Source: Angiostrongylus vasorum (taxonomy: Eukaryota; Nematoda; Chromadorea; Rhabditida; Metastrongylidae). From it: a DNA stretch of 64,000 nt. A model generated the notes under the pieces. The model made no database searches and was not told the origin of the DNA. It worked only from the letters and a program-made list of their open reading frames with translations. The stretch lies in assembly GCA_018806985.1 (NCBI GenBank), contig JADANN010000188.1, positions 248,001 to 312,000 of the forward strand, in the 5' to 3' direction. The position numbers and the translations under genes were made by a program. Shown here piece after piece: positions 10,464 to 22,100 of this stretch. How positions within the stretch are numbered: the stretch's first letter is position 1; each line of letters opens with the position of its first letter.

Positions 10464-12464
10464 ATGAGGTATGTGCTTAGTTCTTAGTCTTTATAGAACT
10501 TTATGCATGTATTTTAAAACCGACTTTCTGTTAACCTCGGTATGACTAATCAATATGTATTCTTTCCTCGATAAGCTTTAATAACCTTTCGAAGCAGCCA
10601 AGAACAAAGAATGTTTATCAACCTCGTGTAAGCGTATCGAAGGAAGAATCCATATTTATGCATATACTTGATGAGGAACCTTTCTCTATTGTTTTTTTTT
10701 CTGTAGGAACAATAAGTGTAACTGTGTTTTTTAGGACGTATAACTTAAGTACAACTCTAATAAAGTAGTGTGGGTGCGCTGTTTCACGTGCTTTTGCTGG
10801 CTACGCATATGGATATTGATAGAAACTTATACATATACAGACGTATCTGCGTATGTCTCTGTATGTACACATATACACATATGTATATATATATATATAT
10901 GTATATATGTATATGTATATATGTATGGGGATATAACAGTAAAGTGCAATAATATACCTACTTACTTGGACGCTTGGACGACCTTTCCTTACTGGTTCTA
11001 AGGTCCCCAGGTAATCTCCACTTATCGGAGTTTTGCAGGTTTAGCTGTTGTGTTTCCGTGGAGTCCCGAGGTCGGCCCAGCCAAAGTTTGCCCCAGGTCG
11101 TCACCACTAGATGCACTCGCGGCCCTTTGTGGATCACAGGGAGATTTGCCACCGTGCGACTAGTTTGATACCAATACGGTGGTGGATCCTGGTATTGGTT
11201 TACTCTTAGCTGGGTTTCCTGATGGATACGCCGGACTTCTCAGCTTGGGAGATCCTGCTGTGGGTACGAATCCCGCCACTGTACATTGCAGTCTGACGCC
11301 CAGGGACACCTCCCAACCACGATGAGGCGGTAAATCGTTGGGGAAGGCAATAGTACGCAACGTATAAATATTGTATTGGAATATAGTATAGAATGCAATA
11401 TGATATAATGGTGTTTGACTGAGTGGTTTGCGTATTAGTTTCGTTGTTCCTGGCTCTGAAGAGGGCGAAACCTCTGAATAACAGTATGATGGTTACTCAT
11501 CAAGAAAACAGTGGATTACAGTGTATATTCATATGGAACATGTACACATGTATATATATGTGTATGTTTACACATATACCTGTATGTATGTATATACATA
11601 TACTCATTAAATTATTATCTGACAAGCATATTTGTTGCAAATTGTTATCACTTGACGTTGGTGTGATCAATACCAGACAAAGGCTTTTCGTGACCAGGTT
11701 TCGGTTTCTTTCAGTAACCTACGTCTACAGAAGCGGCTTGCTGCGTCTGTTCTGAAATGCGGAAAGAACAAAATTTGGCTGGATCCTAACGAAGTCAATG
11801 AGATTTCTAACGCAAACTCGAGACAAAATGTCCGACGGTTAATAAAAGATGGCCTTATCATTCGAAAGCCCGAAGTCGTGCATTCGCGCTACCGCGCACG
11901 CCTTTACGAAGAAGCTAGAAGGAAGGTATGGTTGCTTAACATATGGTTTTGTTACGTTTATTTTCTCCCTAATTTGCGTATGTAGGTGCAATTTTTAAGG
12001 GTCGTCACTCTGGTCATGGTAAAAGACATGGTACAAAAAATGCTCGTATGCCAGAAAAAGTTCTTTGGATGAGGCGTATGCGAGTGCTACGCAATTTACT
12101 TAAAAGATATCGTGAATCAAAGAAGATCGACAGAAAGCTGTACCATGAGCTTTATCTCAGAGCGAAGGGTAACAACTTTAAGAATAAGAAGCATCTCATG
12201 GAATACATTTTCCGGAAGAAGAGTGAGAACAAGCGTGCGAAGCAACTGGCGTTAGTATTCATATTAGCATTCACTTAGTCATTATGTACATATTATTTGT
12301 GTTCTTTCTTAAAATACATTTCCACACCTTGCAGTGACCAAGCACAAGCTCGTCGTGAAAAGAACAAGGAGGTACGTAAGAGAAGGGAAGAACGGCAGCA
12401 TGCCAAAAGGACGGAGCTGTTGCGTAAGATTTCGGAGAGCGAAAGGATTGTTGAACAAAAATGA
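10464..12464 (+). CDS. rpl-19: 60S ribosomal protein L19
   Basis: Eukaryotic L19e, a basic protein of the large ribosomal subunit. Exons: 10464-10468, 11715-11925, 12000-12250, 12335-12464, giving 198 residues, the same length as nematode orthologues. The first coding exon is only five bases (ATGAG before gtatgt) and completes the codon for Ser2 with exon 2, which opens [16 protein letters not shown]. Other conserved segments are [52 protein letters not shown] and the coiled C-terminal tail ending [10 protein letters not shown]. All intron phases agree. Intron 1 (1.25 kb) holds a (TA) microsatellite, a Rep1 copy and a PLE terminal motif. The other introns are under 90 bases. Confidence 0.97.
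10860..10930. repeat. (TA)n / (CATATA) microsatellite
   Basis: Runs of tatata and catata in rpl-19 intron 1. The apparent tyrosine/isoleucine-rich peptides across it are artefacts. Confidence 0.9.
10961..11350 (+). repeat. Rep1 copy 1 (hairpin-bearing dispersed repeat)
   Basis: Begins near acttacttgg and ends near gatgaggcggtaaatcgttg. It shares the family core gggagatttgccaccgtgcg, actagtttgatacca and cctggtattggtttactctt. It lies inside rpl-19 intron 1. It has no coding capacity and no recognised transposase. Confidence 0.75.
11452..11478 (+). ncRNA. Hammerhead-like motif fragment in rpl-19 intron 1
   Basis: ggctctgaagagggcgaaac followed by ctctgaa. The CUGANGA box is intact, but the GAAA region after stem II is altered, so this copy is probably dead. 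Confidence 0.3.
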
Positions 12465-13635
12465 ACTATTTGTTATTATACGACTTACCATGGCAGGTAG
12501 TTTGGAATTTCTGTCAAGAGCTATTTCATGGCCGTGATGATGTTGTTCTGGTCGTATAAATTCTTATTGGTTATAAGGTGTGGAATCTTGGGTGAATACA
12601 AACTAACGAAACGTGTGCACTGTTTTCCTCATCTGCATGTGAAATATTAGGTTTAATGAGGTATTTTCCCCACATCTACACTTCCTTTCCTATATGCTTG
12701 CTCATCCTTCATAATGGTGATGCAAATGCTTGTTTCGAGGGTGGAAAATACCTGCTGAAAGCATTCAATTACTATAGAGTGACGGTTGTTTATAGGTGTT
12801 TATTTTGACACCTAAGAGAGAGACACCGTAACATATGTGGGAGTCTTACGATGTGGAAATAAAAGCTGCCTGCAAGTCGGCGTATCCCAGTTCGAAGCGG
12901 AATCTAATCATTGCAGTAAAACCTTTGGCATCTACAAATCGCCTCCTATAGTTGCTGGCTTGGCGAGATCTTCACATCAGTAGGCAGAGCTCATCGGTAC
13001 GTATTTGGTATTAGAAAGAGGCTCAAGGAAATGCCCGAGGCAAGTGAAAAGCACTTCAATTTTAGCTTCTAGACGGAATGTGCTGTAGTCAATGAATATG
13101 ACTTTACTGAACAAATAAGGCCTGGTCATAACAGGTAGGATAAGTGGTAGTGCTCCCGCAAGCAATTCTGTCCTATTCATGACGAATAAACATGCTCTAC
13201 CAAATAATTGATGACCCGATTGCAATAGGCATGTTGCACCCTCAGATGGGACACCAGCCTCTTCGTATTGAGGAAATGCACTGCCTGGGAAAAATGAACA
13301 GCATTCCCTTTGGTACGATGGTCGATGACATGATAGGTATAGTAGTAGTGTTCAGTGAGAGGAAAGAAATATGGTCTGGAACCGATTATCCATAGCTGAC
13401 GATAATATGTTTGCAGGGTGGACGATTTTTTTTTCATCGTAGACAAGAGTTGGAAAAAGTTGATAAACATGAGTACAACACATACACCGTCTTAAAGCAT
13501 ATGTATGAATGGAAAGTAAGTAGCTCCGTTTCGTCGATTACCAAAAGCCACCCACTTACCGCAGTAGTTCATGCGTTATGCATCATATCCTATTTTTCGA
13601 CCAGTAGTTGATTGTTGCTTCATTTCCACCTGCCA
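12465..13635. other. Unassigned sequence downstream of rpl-19
   Basis: No gene is recognised. Overlapping short frames at 13177-13470 have no family signature. Confidence 0.45.
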
Positions 13636-13639
13636 TAAT

Positions 13640-14040
13640 GATTGGACCTCGCAATGGTTTACCGCCTCATCGTGGCTGCGAGGCGTTCCTGGATGTCGGG
13701 CTGCGACTTATAGCGGGGGGGGATTCATCTCCCCGCAGGGTCTTCCAAGCTGAGAACGAGTCCGGCGTTTCCATCAAGAAGCCCAGCTAAGAGTAAATCA
13801 ATAGCAGGATCCACCACCGTAGTGGTATCAAACTAGTCGCACGGTGGTAAATCTCCCTGTAATCCACAAAAGCCGCGACTACCTTTGGTGGTGACGACCT
13901 TGAGTAGACTTTGGCCAGGTTGATCTCAGCACTCCAGGGAAACACAATGGTTAACAGCAAAACTCCGAAAAGTGGAGAATATGTCGGGGCCTACACAACC
14001 ATTGCGGATGGGTCGTCCAAGTATTCATGTAAGTACAATG
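13640..14040 (-). repeat. Rep1 copy 2
   Basis: On the minus strand it runs from tacttggacgacccatccgc to gatgaggcggtaaaccattg. The internal inverted repeat has a base change (actacggtggtggatcctgc), which weakens the hairpin seen in other copies. Confidence 0.75.
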
Positions 14041-14099
14041 TTCGGAAGACATCGTGTGGGAACACAGGATAAAAGAAAACAAAAACAAAAACATTGAAG

Positions 14100-14450
14100 T
14101 GCACTTTGCATATGTTAACACTTAAACAACGGCGAGACCACTGTAGAAGCCCTACTGTGCGAAAGTAATGGCCGCTTCCAACACTTTAAAGTGGCATATC
14201 TTGGCTCACAGTAAATTCCCTTGATTGCAGTGAAAGCTGTTAGGGTCTGCAATTTTTTGCCTACAGAAAAGAACCTCTCTATCTTACCACATTGAAATTC
14301 TGTTTTTCTGGAGCCCATGACATATATTTCTTCCACTTTATTGCTGCAAAGCTCATTTTAAACTACGAAAGCAAACGAGCAAACGGGATTTCCTCCAGCC
14401 CGACACTCTGGCGCTCGCCAAGATGCCATCAATGTTTGCCACTTCCGCTT
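14100..14450 (-). repeat. Rep2 copy 1
   Basis: Shares about 250 bases with 26890-27260: for example ttgattgcagtgaaagctgt against ttaattgcagtaaaaactgt, and a common ttctggagcccatgacatat-type block. The minus-strand frames of both copies show weakly similar peptides (LTAFTAIKGIYCEPRYA and LTVFTAINKIHCQLRYA), so a decayed coding element is possible. Family unknown. Confidence 0.55.
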
Positions 14451-14910
14451 TTCTGTCGGGTGTTTTAAACAGCTAAATTTCCTTACCAGTGTTTCGAAAG
14501 TTCTAATGCTTGGCACATGTAACTCTGAAACGACACTTTATAAATATTGTTTATGTGGCTAATGCTAGCTAATGCAATAGAGGAGATCCTCTTCTATTGA
14601 CGGATAGTGTTACGATCTCCTCAATTCCTCTGTTGACCGCGAAATTATCATCAGATTTCAAAAAATCAGCTTTGTCGCAAAAGGTTTGCAGAATCACAAC
14701 AAAATCTGTCAGCAACGTGTTTTGACTGTGGACGAGATTTTCGCCATCACACACAATGGTTAGATACATTTGAAAAACGCGAGAAGACGCAAAGAATAAC
14801 GAAGGATAGCGTAGGAAGCGAAGAACATAAGTTGTCGATGAAGAATACTGAAAAACTCAATTACAATTAATTGCAATCTCGAAATATGGCAGTGACTTTT
14901 AACCATACAC
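14451..14910. other. Unassigned sequence
   Basis: No gene or recognisable repeat is seen. Confidence 0.45.
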
Positions 14911-14912
14911 TA

Positions 14913-15158
14913 AAAAGATAAAGGATAAAGCTCTCGGCATTGATCAATCCCTGAAGGATGCGCCATGCATTCTGACTTCATTAAGTATCGTTGGAGGTGA
15001 CTGAATGCATATCTGGCCTTTACAATGACTCGCGGTGGCCTACCGATGTATCGAGCCGGTGCTGCTCTCTCCTCCCAGACAAGTCTGGTACCAATGGGCG
15101 CGGGGATCGATACCACGTGTGTGCCGCAGTGGGGCCTCCAACCACTGCGCCACACGCG
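14913..15158 (-). mobile_element. SINE-A copy 2
   Basis: Minus-orientation copy. The 3' end (gataaagctctcggcattga read on the plus strand) comes first, and the tRNA-like head is at the high-coordinate end (gcgcagtgg complement near 15140). The 8-base direct repeat atacacta at 14905-14912 and 15159-15166 is a possible target duplication. Confidence 0.75.
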
Positions 15159-15166
15159 ATACACTA

Positions 15167-15515
15167 TGTAGCTTCTTGAAAAGTTCGATCGAAATTCCTA
15201 TTCAGGAACAAAGCAGTGAAAAGGACACCTGTGCTATCGGCCACTTATCTCAGCCTGTGGAATGCGAACATTTCAAAAAACAGCTGGTGAATACGGTCCT
15301 GTAAAATTCCTGGCGCGAGTTAAATTATATACTTTAGCTAGTCATACCAAGAAATATGACAAGGGCTGAAGTACACATGTGTTCAATTGCCAAGATTTTC
15401 TTTTCATGGGATTCGTAACGGCTGTTTTTTGATACTATAAACTGACTGTGTTGAGCTGATGAGAGGTTGGTATGTTTTCGTTGCCGTTGTTGTTGGTGTT
15501 GTTGGTCAATCGTCA
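15167..15515. other. Unassigned sequence between SINE-A and RTE
   Basis: No gene or known repeat is recognised. Confidence 0.45.
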
Positions 15516-17640
15516 AGATCAGTTTATAAGATCATCACCTGTATCACCTGTAGTCCTGTTGATCGTCGAGTGACTCGAGCGGGTGTCAGTAAATCTTCCA
15601 CTTTTCCCTGTCGCGTGCAAGAGTAGCCCAGTGGGTTCTGCTCGCTCTGGGGACTCGTCGAGCATCATATCTTTCTTCAAGGCTCTTTGTGAAGAACTCT
15701 GACCATCGGGTCGGTGGTCTTCCTGCAGTGCGTTTAACATTCCCGAGGAATCCAGTCACCAACGGCTCTTGTGCATCGGTTTGTCATTCATACGCATTAC
15801 GTGTCCGGCCCACCTTATCTTCGACAGTTTGGCGTACAGAACGGCCTCTTTGATTTTTGATCGCTGACGCAGGTCGGGAGCTTCGGATCCCTTCCCTTAC
15901 TTGTGTGAAACGAGATACTCCTAGCATCGTCCTTTCGACTGTGTGCTCAACAACGCTGAGCGATCTTTCATCCCGCTTACGCAGCGACCAGGTTTCTGAC
16001 GCATACGTTAGGGCAGGAAGTACCGTTGAGTCGAAAAGGCGGGAATGGAGTCGGGTGTTCTTTTGTTCTCTTCACTACATCCTCGGTGCTCTTGAAAAGC
16101 TCCCCAAAACCGCTCATTTCCTTCTGCTCAACTCTGCAGCTAAGTCGTTCGAACATGTTGATTTCCCGACCTAGATAGACATAACTGGAGCATTCGGAGA
16201 TATTCGTTCCGTTGAGCGTGAATGGGGACATATGAAACCAATCAGTTCCTCATGAACATCGTTTTTGTGAGATTTAGTCGAAGACCAATCTTTCCACAGG
16301 CTTTATCAAAGTCGGCAAGCATACGTTCTGCTTGGCTAATGTTTTGGTGTTATAAGGACGAAGTCATCAGCAAAGCGAAGATGGTGTAACTGCCGACCAT
16401 CGGTTTTCACTCCCATGTTGTCCCATTCCAATGTTCGCATGACGTTTCTCGAGGGTGGTGGTGAACAATTTTGGCGAGATTGGGTCGCCTTGCCTAACTG
16501 CTCTTTTGACATCAATGATAATATCGTTGTAGAATGGTGATATCTTGGTCGTGAAATTTTTGTACAGCTCACGGAGAATCTTTATGTACTGAGTAGGGAC
16601 TCCCTTGACTATCAAGGGCTTCCATGACTGCTTCTATCGTCAATTGAGTCAAAGACTTTCTTCAAATCGATGAAAGTGAGACAGAGCGGCCTTTTGTACT
16701 CTCGCGATACTTCATTGAGTCTTGTTATCGTGTGGTTGTGGTCCATCGTACTAAATCCTTTTCGAAACCTTGCTTGTTCACATGGCTGTCCTTCGTCCAG
16801 TGTTCTGTCAATCCTGTTTAAGGATGACTCGAGTGAAGTTTATAGAAAGAGATCAGGCAGATTGAGCGATAGTTGTCGATATCATGGAGGTCATCCTTCT
16901 TGGGCAAAAAAGAAAACAATCTTGCTGATTTTTTCATTGAATAGGAACATTGGATTCTGACAGGTCTAAAGAGCTGAGGCAGTGTGTTGGTGAAAACTGG
17001 CGGAAAGCTCATTTAGGTGATTAGACATATCTTTTCTGTACCAGGCGTTTTGTGATTCTTCACCGACGAAATTGCACGTCGGATTTCGGATGCGCGAACC
17101 GCTGGGAAAATATATCCACCCTCCATTATTTCGCATGAGGTGCAAAGAGACGTGACTATCGAGGAGATTCGGCTAGCGATCATGAACGATTTTCTCCATT
17201 GCCTTTCTGGACGCCCTCTTCCGTCTGGGCGTTCATCTCAGTTTTGTAATTGTCGATTCTTCGGTGGGCTTTGCGAATGTTTTTCCAGTTTCTACAGCTT
17301 CGACCATGACTGCCGCTCTTCTCCGTATAAAATCTTCTTTTTTATCGCCTTTCTGCATTGTTTTACAATTTCGGAGGTCAGCGGGCGGTTGTCTACGGCT
17401 CGAGTGATTCCGCGCTTACGTACAAGCTCGAGTGTTTTTGGAGACAGATGTCCTTTGGTGTCTTCAGAACCATCGAGTTTCATAGCGCTAATGTGAAGAT
17501 GGTGAATAAGCCGATCCTCTTCTTCGTTGTTGTCCTCAATAACGGCGTCGTCCTAACAGTCGACTAATGAACTTGATAACCTCCATTTGGTGGTGGTGGA
17601 TTTTGCCGTCCCTCTAGAACTTCATTCGGAAACTCGATGG
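15516..17640 (-). mobile_element. RTE-type LINE, long degenerate copy
   Basis: The longest RTE copy here. In order on the minus strand: linker (HLSPKTLELVRKRGITRA near 17450), RT fingers (DIDNYRSICLI near 16880), QGDPISPKLF near 16500, catalytic FADD at 16363-16374, then SPFTLNGTNISECSSYVYLG near 16230-16170. The C-terminal DWIP/RPPTRWSEFF region lies near 15760-15680, and a 3' tail rich in gtgatacag-type units at 15525-15560. Many frameshifts make it inactive. It meets a plus-oriented RTE piece at 17640. Confidence 0.85.
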
Positions 17641-17644
17641 ACTA

Positions 17645-18030
17645 TTTCGTCGATGAAGAATTAAACAACACCTGATTCGGACAAGACCAATGCTTCTGAA
17701 GAGTCTTCCGCCAGTCCTTATCAGCAATCTGGCTCAGCTGTTCAAATGTTTCCTGTTGCAAAGAAAAGATCCTATTCATTGGAAGACCAGCAAAACCATG
17801 TTCTTGTACGAAAAGGACGATCTTCACATCAGTAACTATCGCTCACTCTGTTTACTGTGTGACATCTACAAACTCTTCACTCGAGTCATCCTGAACAGGC
17901 ATGACAGAACATTGGACGAAGGACAGCCATGGGAGCAACCAGATTTTCTCAAAGAGTTTAGTATCAGAAACCACATCCACGCGAAAACGAAAAGTACTGA
18001 AGTGTCATGAAAGTACAAGAAACCGTTGCG
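17645..18030 (+). mobile_element. RTE-type LINE fragment (RT fingers)
   Basis: The plus strand encodes SLPPVLISNLAQLF, then ISNYRSLCLLCDIYKLFTRV and ILNRHDRTLDEGQPWEQPDF, the finger subdomain of an RTE reverse transcriptase. It is truncated at both ends and lies head-to-head with the minus copy at 15516-17640. Confidence 0.8.
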
Positions 18031-18460
18031 TCCCACTTTCATTTGACATCGCGTTTTGACTCATTTGAGATAGAATTGATTATGGAATCTCTGAAATCAG
18101 GTCCCTACTCAGTTGATAAAGGTGCTTCGTTGGCTATCTAAAATTTAGTAGCAATCCATCTTGTAGCATGTATGCCATTCGTACTCATAGCGCGCTAGGC
18201 CAATCCCTTCTATAATCGTGTCAAGTTCAAAGCCCCTCAATCGTTCTGCTGTTGAGAAACTATTTTTTTATTGTCGAAGATCCAGAAAGCTGGCAGCGGA
18301 AAAAAAATTTTGTATTTGACTGGGCTAGCCATGCCAAACAGTGACAGGACGTTATCGGTTAAGGAGAAGACGAGGAATACTGATGATACAAAATGAAAAG
18401 GCATAGTGTTCTGCTGTGAGTAACCACCGTCCTTAAAAAGGAAAAAGGTTGGAAACTCAC
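18031..18460. other. Unassigned sequence
   Basis: Nothing recognised. Confidence 0.45.
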
Positions 18461-18694
18461 GAGAAGGGTCCGCAAATAGCTTGCTAATAGATGGTGCTGC
18501 AACGATGCTGCAATCGATATCGTTGCTCTACTCAAGCGGCGCGACTTGCCACGGTTTGAACGCTGGGAACTGTCGCGTCGACACCGATTTCTGTAATCTA
18601 AGTGCATAGGAATGACATCGTTCTCTTGAGAGCTATGCATTGATCTCCGCTCGTGCTTCCTCACCTGGTTCTTGCTGCTGCATTTTTTGGACAT
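18461..18694 (-). CDS. Possible first exon of an unrecognised basic protein
   Basis: The minus strand opens at ATG 18694 and reads 78 codons to a good donor (gtgagt at 18460-18455). The peptide is very basic and Ser/Arg-rich (starts MSKKCSSKNQVRKHERRSMH; includes SQRSNRGKSRRLSRATISI). It lies about 190 bases from the NCAPD3 spliced-leader acceptor in divergent orientation, a plausible shared promoter. No downstream exon was identified before the RTE remnant, and I recognise no family. It may be chance. Confidence 0.25.
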
Positions 18695-18886
18695 TGTGGT
18701 AGCGTTTTTAAGGCCAGCATGAGATGATTTACTTGTATTTGTACTTCGTTAATAATCAAGTGGTACCTGTTTGTTTTATGGAGGCAAATGCTTGTGGGTG
18801 TCATCATATGGGTATTTTTTTCTTGGGCTGAAAAGTGTCAAATTTTATGACATTGTGTCTCGTTCTTAGCTTAGTGCTTTTTTTCC

Positions 18887-18888
18887 AG
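18887..18888 (+). promoter_or_regulatory. Putative spliced-leader acceptor of NCAPD3
   Basis: gcttttttttccag ends at 18888, eight bases before the ATG at 18897. The T-rich tract and short leader fit trans-splicing. Confidence 0.65.
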
Positions 18889-18896
18889 TTCAAGTG

Positions 18897-19078
18897 ATGA
18901 CTTCGGTTGCTAAATTGGTTGAATTTCTCAAATCCGAGTTTTCTTCTGTCCAGGAAATCACGGATGAGTGGGTGAAAATGAGGTTCGAAATTTTTTGTAA
19001 TATTTGTTTGCTTTACGCAAGAAGCTGTTCAGCTGATTTATTGCAGTTGAACCATTACAGCTCGCTATTGTGCTGCTG

Positions 19079-19113
<35 letters not shown>

Positions 19114-22100
19114 TATATATACATGCATACATATGTGTATATATATATATATATATATGTATGTACATATACATATATATATACATATATATATGTGAAC
19201 ATGCGTGTGTACATGTGTGTGTACATGTAAATAAGCATATATATATATATATATCTATATAAAGCTAAAAAGGACAAAGCTCTCGGCGTTGATCAATCCC
19301 TGAGAAATGCGCCATGCCTTCGACTTCATTATGTATCGTTGGAGGTGACCCAATTCATATCTGGTCTTTACAAAGACTCGCGGTGACCTGCCTATCTATC
19401 GAGTCAGTGCTACTATCCTCGCGGACAAGTCTGGTACCAATTTGCCGTCCTTGGAGGGATGAAGGGCTTGGTGGGCCTGGGGCGCGGGGATCGATCCCAT
19501 GCGTATCGCAGGGTGCCTTCGCCCACTGCACTACACTCGCCCACGATATATGTACATGTACGCATGCATATACATTTCAAAGTTTGGTAACATATGCATA
19601 TCTTTTTCATTTTTAATCATTTATTTAGCGTTGACGGGAACTATACAGATTTCGCTTCCATTTCTGCTTTGTTCACTCCGTCATTCTATGGCGATGACCA
19701 TGTGACATTTCGTCTCAGACAGCGTTAGTCGTTGGACCCATGTCATTTTTATTAGTTCTGAAAAAACTTCGTTGAAATAGTGGTGTCCTGAAAAAAAGAA
19801 TTAAGTGCATCATAATCTGGCGAAGTTTGAAACCGAATGTGATGATCCAGTAATTTGGAACAAACTTACTGATGCCGGCATATCTGGAGGACAACTTTCG
19901 GTGTTGTTATGGTACTCGGTGGAATGGGCTCTCACTAAAAATAGTGCATTTGAACTGCTTGAGCGCGGGACAATTTGTGCTTGTGCTTACCTTCATCTCG
20001 CTAGTATCAAAGGCTCAAAGGCTTACCATGTGTTCAACTCACATCTTTACGAGCAATGCCTTCAAGTATTTCGCTTTCTATATCGGTGTCTCATGTTTGG
20101 ATGCTGTGAAGTTGGCACGAGCAATAGACTCTCTGGAAAAGGAAAGGGCAAGAAAAAGCAGCAGCAGGAAGCGGTGGATGTTGATGGAATAGAAACGGAG
20201 AGTGTGCCTGATATCGTGGAATCCTTTGACAAAGAAAAGGTGAAGGACTTATTCAAACAAGCTAGTGAAGCACTATTTGTTCTTCTTAGTAAAGTTCCAC
20301 TATCGAACTACGCGGATATTCCGCTTATTACGACGTTATTGATTCGAGATATGGCGAGGATCGACATCTGTCAAGATACTACTGTTGAAATTATAGAACA
20401 TTGTCAAGATTTCGTGAAATTGTCCCGTCTTAGTGACCGCTCATTCGCACTCATGCACAGACTTATCGACGGTCATCATACTGCTGGAGGATATTTGGTT
20501 AGCTTTTTTTCCCATTCTCTTTTTTGCTTAAATCTTGTCTCAATTCTTCTAAAATCGTCTTTAATAAAAAAGAGAAGTTTCGTTAAGACCAGCCTGATTC
20601 CTTTATGTTTAGCGAATCGGTTATTGGTTTGCACACTTTCTTGAGCACTTTTACAAAAATTTTTCTTGTGCCTGCTTCCTACCTTTCAGTTTCTTCCAAG
20701 TTTTGCATGTTTTCAGGTGATCTCCCGTATTGTCTATCCAAGATTAGCCTTTTGGACATTCAGCTTAGATGTAATAGCCTCATCTTCTGCCATACCAGCG
20801 TCATTTGTTAACTGGAAAAATCTAATGGTCAAGTTCATTAAAATTAGGGCTGAAAGAGGAGACGACGGTGAACTGTCTAACATCTTCAAGGTTGGGTATA
20901 TATTTCATTGTATACTGTGATTATTAAGAATGTTAGGCTCCACTTCCATGTTATATACGGGTATTAGTGTCATGAATACGGAAATGTCCCTGCTAATTCG
21001 TATAACGTAGAAATATTTCGACACAACAAGATGATTTTTTTGTGTTTCTTGTAAAAAGTGGTAAGTTGAACTCTTAATCTCCACTTCTGCTGCGAATAAC
21101 CTCTCTATGGGAGTAATTTCGAGATTGACGAAATGGTCGGTATAACCCCCAAAGGTCTTATTTTGTTTCTAGCGGTTTGTTTTAACGCATACAACTGTTT
21201 TCCTGCAGTTCTTATAATCATTCGGTACCTTCTAGAACATAGATGCTGTGTTGCGCGTTGATCGGGAAAAAGCTCTATTCTGCGCTTAGAAATCCGCAAA
21301 AAATCGTTTTCCGAATGAGTCCATTGACCAGAAATTCGAATGGGAATAGCCGATTATTTCAATTGTAGTTGCTATAGTGAATCGCAGTCATCGTATAGTG
21401 TGCAGGTATGAAAAATACTGAAATACGCATAGCATAAGTTTCAAAACACGTCCATGTGCAGGCATCAACGTGTTTGCATGATGGGCCACAATATCATATA
21501 GTAAATGGCAGCATACACATCAGCATAGTTCGATTCCAATCCATCTCAACTAGGCCTCTCATCTCTCCGGGGTCGGGTCCGGGAAAAAATCACTCCCTGC
21601 AATCCAATTTGGAACGCTCCAGCCCGGCTATCGCAGGACTCCAGGAAGAATCGAGACGACCAGCATTCTACGACATCCAAGATGAAAAAGAAAATCCTCA
21701 AGCAGTAGCCGAACCTACGTGTTAAGAATTGGACGACCCTCGTGGATGATGGATGCGAGTGAACGAATCGAACGTGAGAAGTGCTGGGGGTCCGTACAGT
21801 AGACGTGAAGACGGGTCGTATAAAAACAAAAAAAAACACATATGACTCATAGCCATAGAACGATAGAGCATAGTGTTTTCTACAATCCTATCATGTTCGC
21901 AACATCTCAAGTCTACAAATTATAGGAAGGTGTCGTATATTGTCCAAAAATCAAAGGTCCGTAAATGCAGAATAGCGAAATTAGGCGTTATCGCCAGTCA
22001 ATCACGCCAAGGGCCCCGACCGCAATGCTGCATCCAATTATTAGTGTAGTTTGGTACATCGTACTTTGAAACTTTTCCAGAAACTACTTTTAATCGTTTG

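Noticed and set aside
13177..13470. 97-residue minus-strand frame
   Set aside because: No family resemblance, splice context or leader acceptor was found.
19080..19277. Tyrosine/isoleucine-rich open frames (also at 10768-11001, 52293-52592 and 59942-60253)
   Set aside because: They are translations of (TA)n and (CATATA)n microsatellites, open on both strands.
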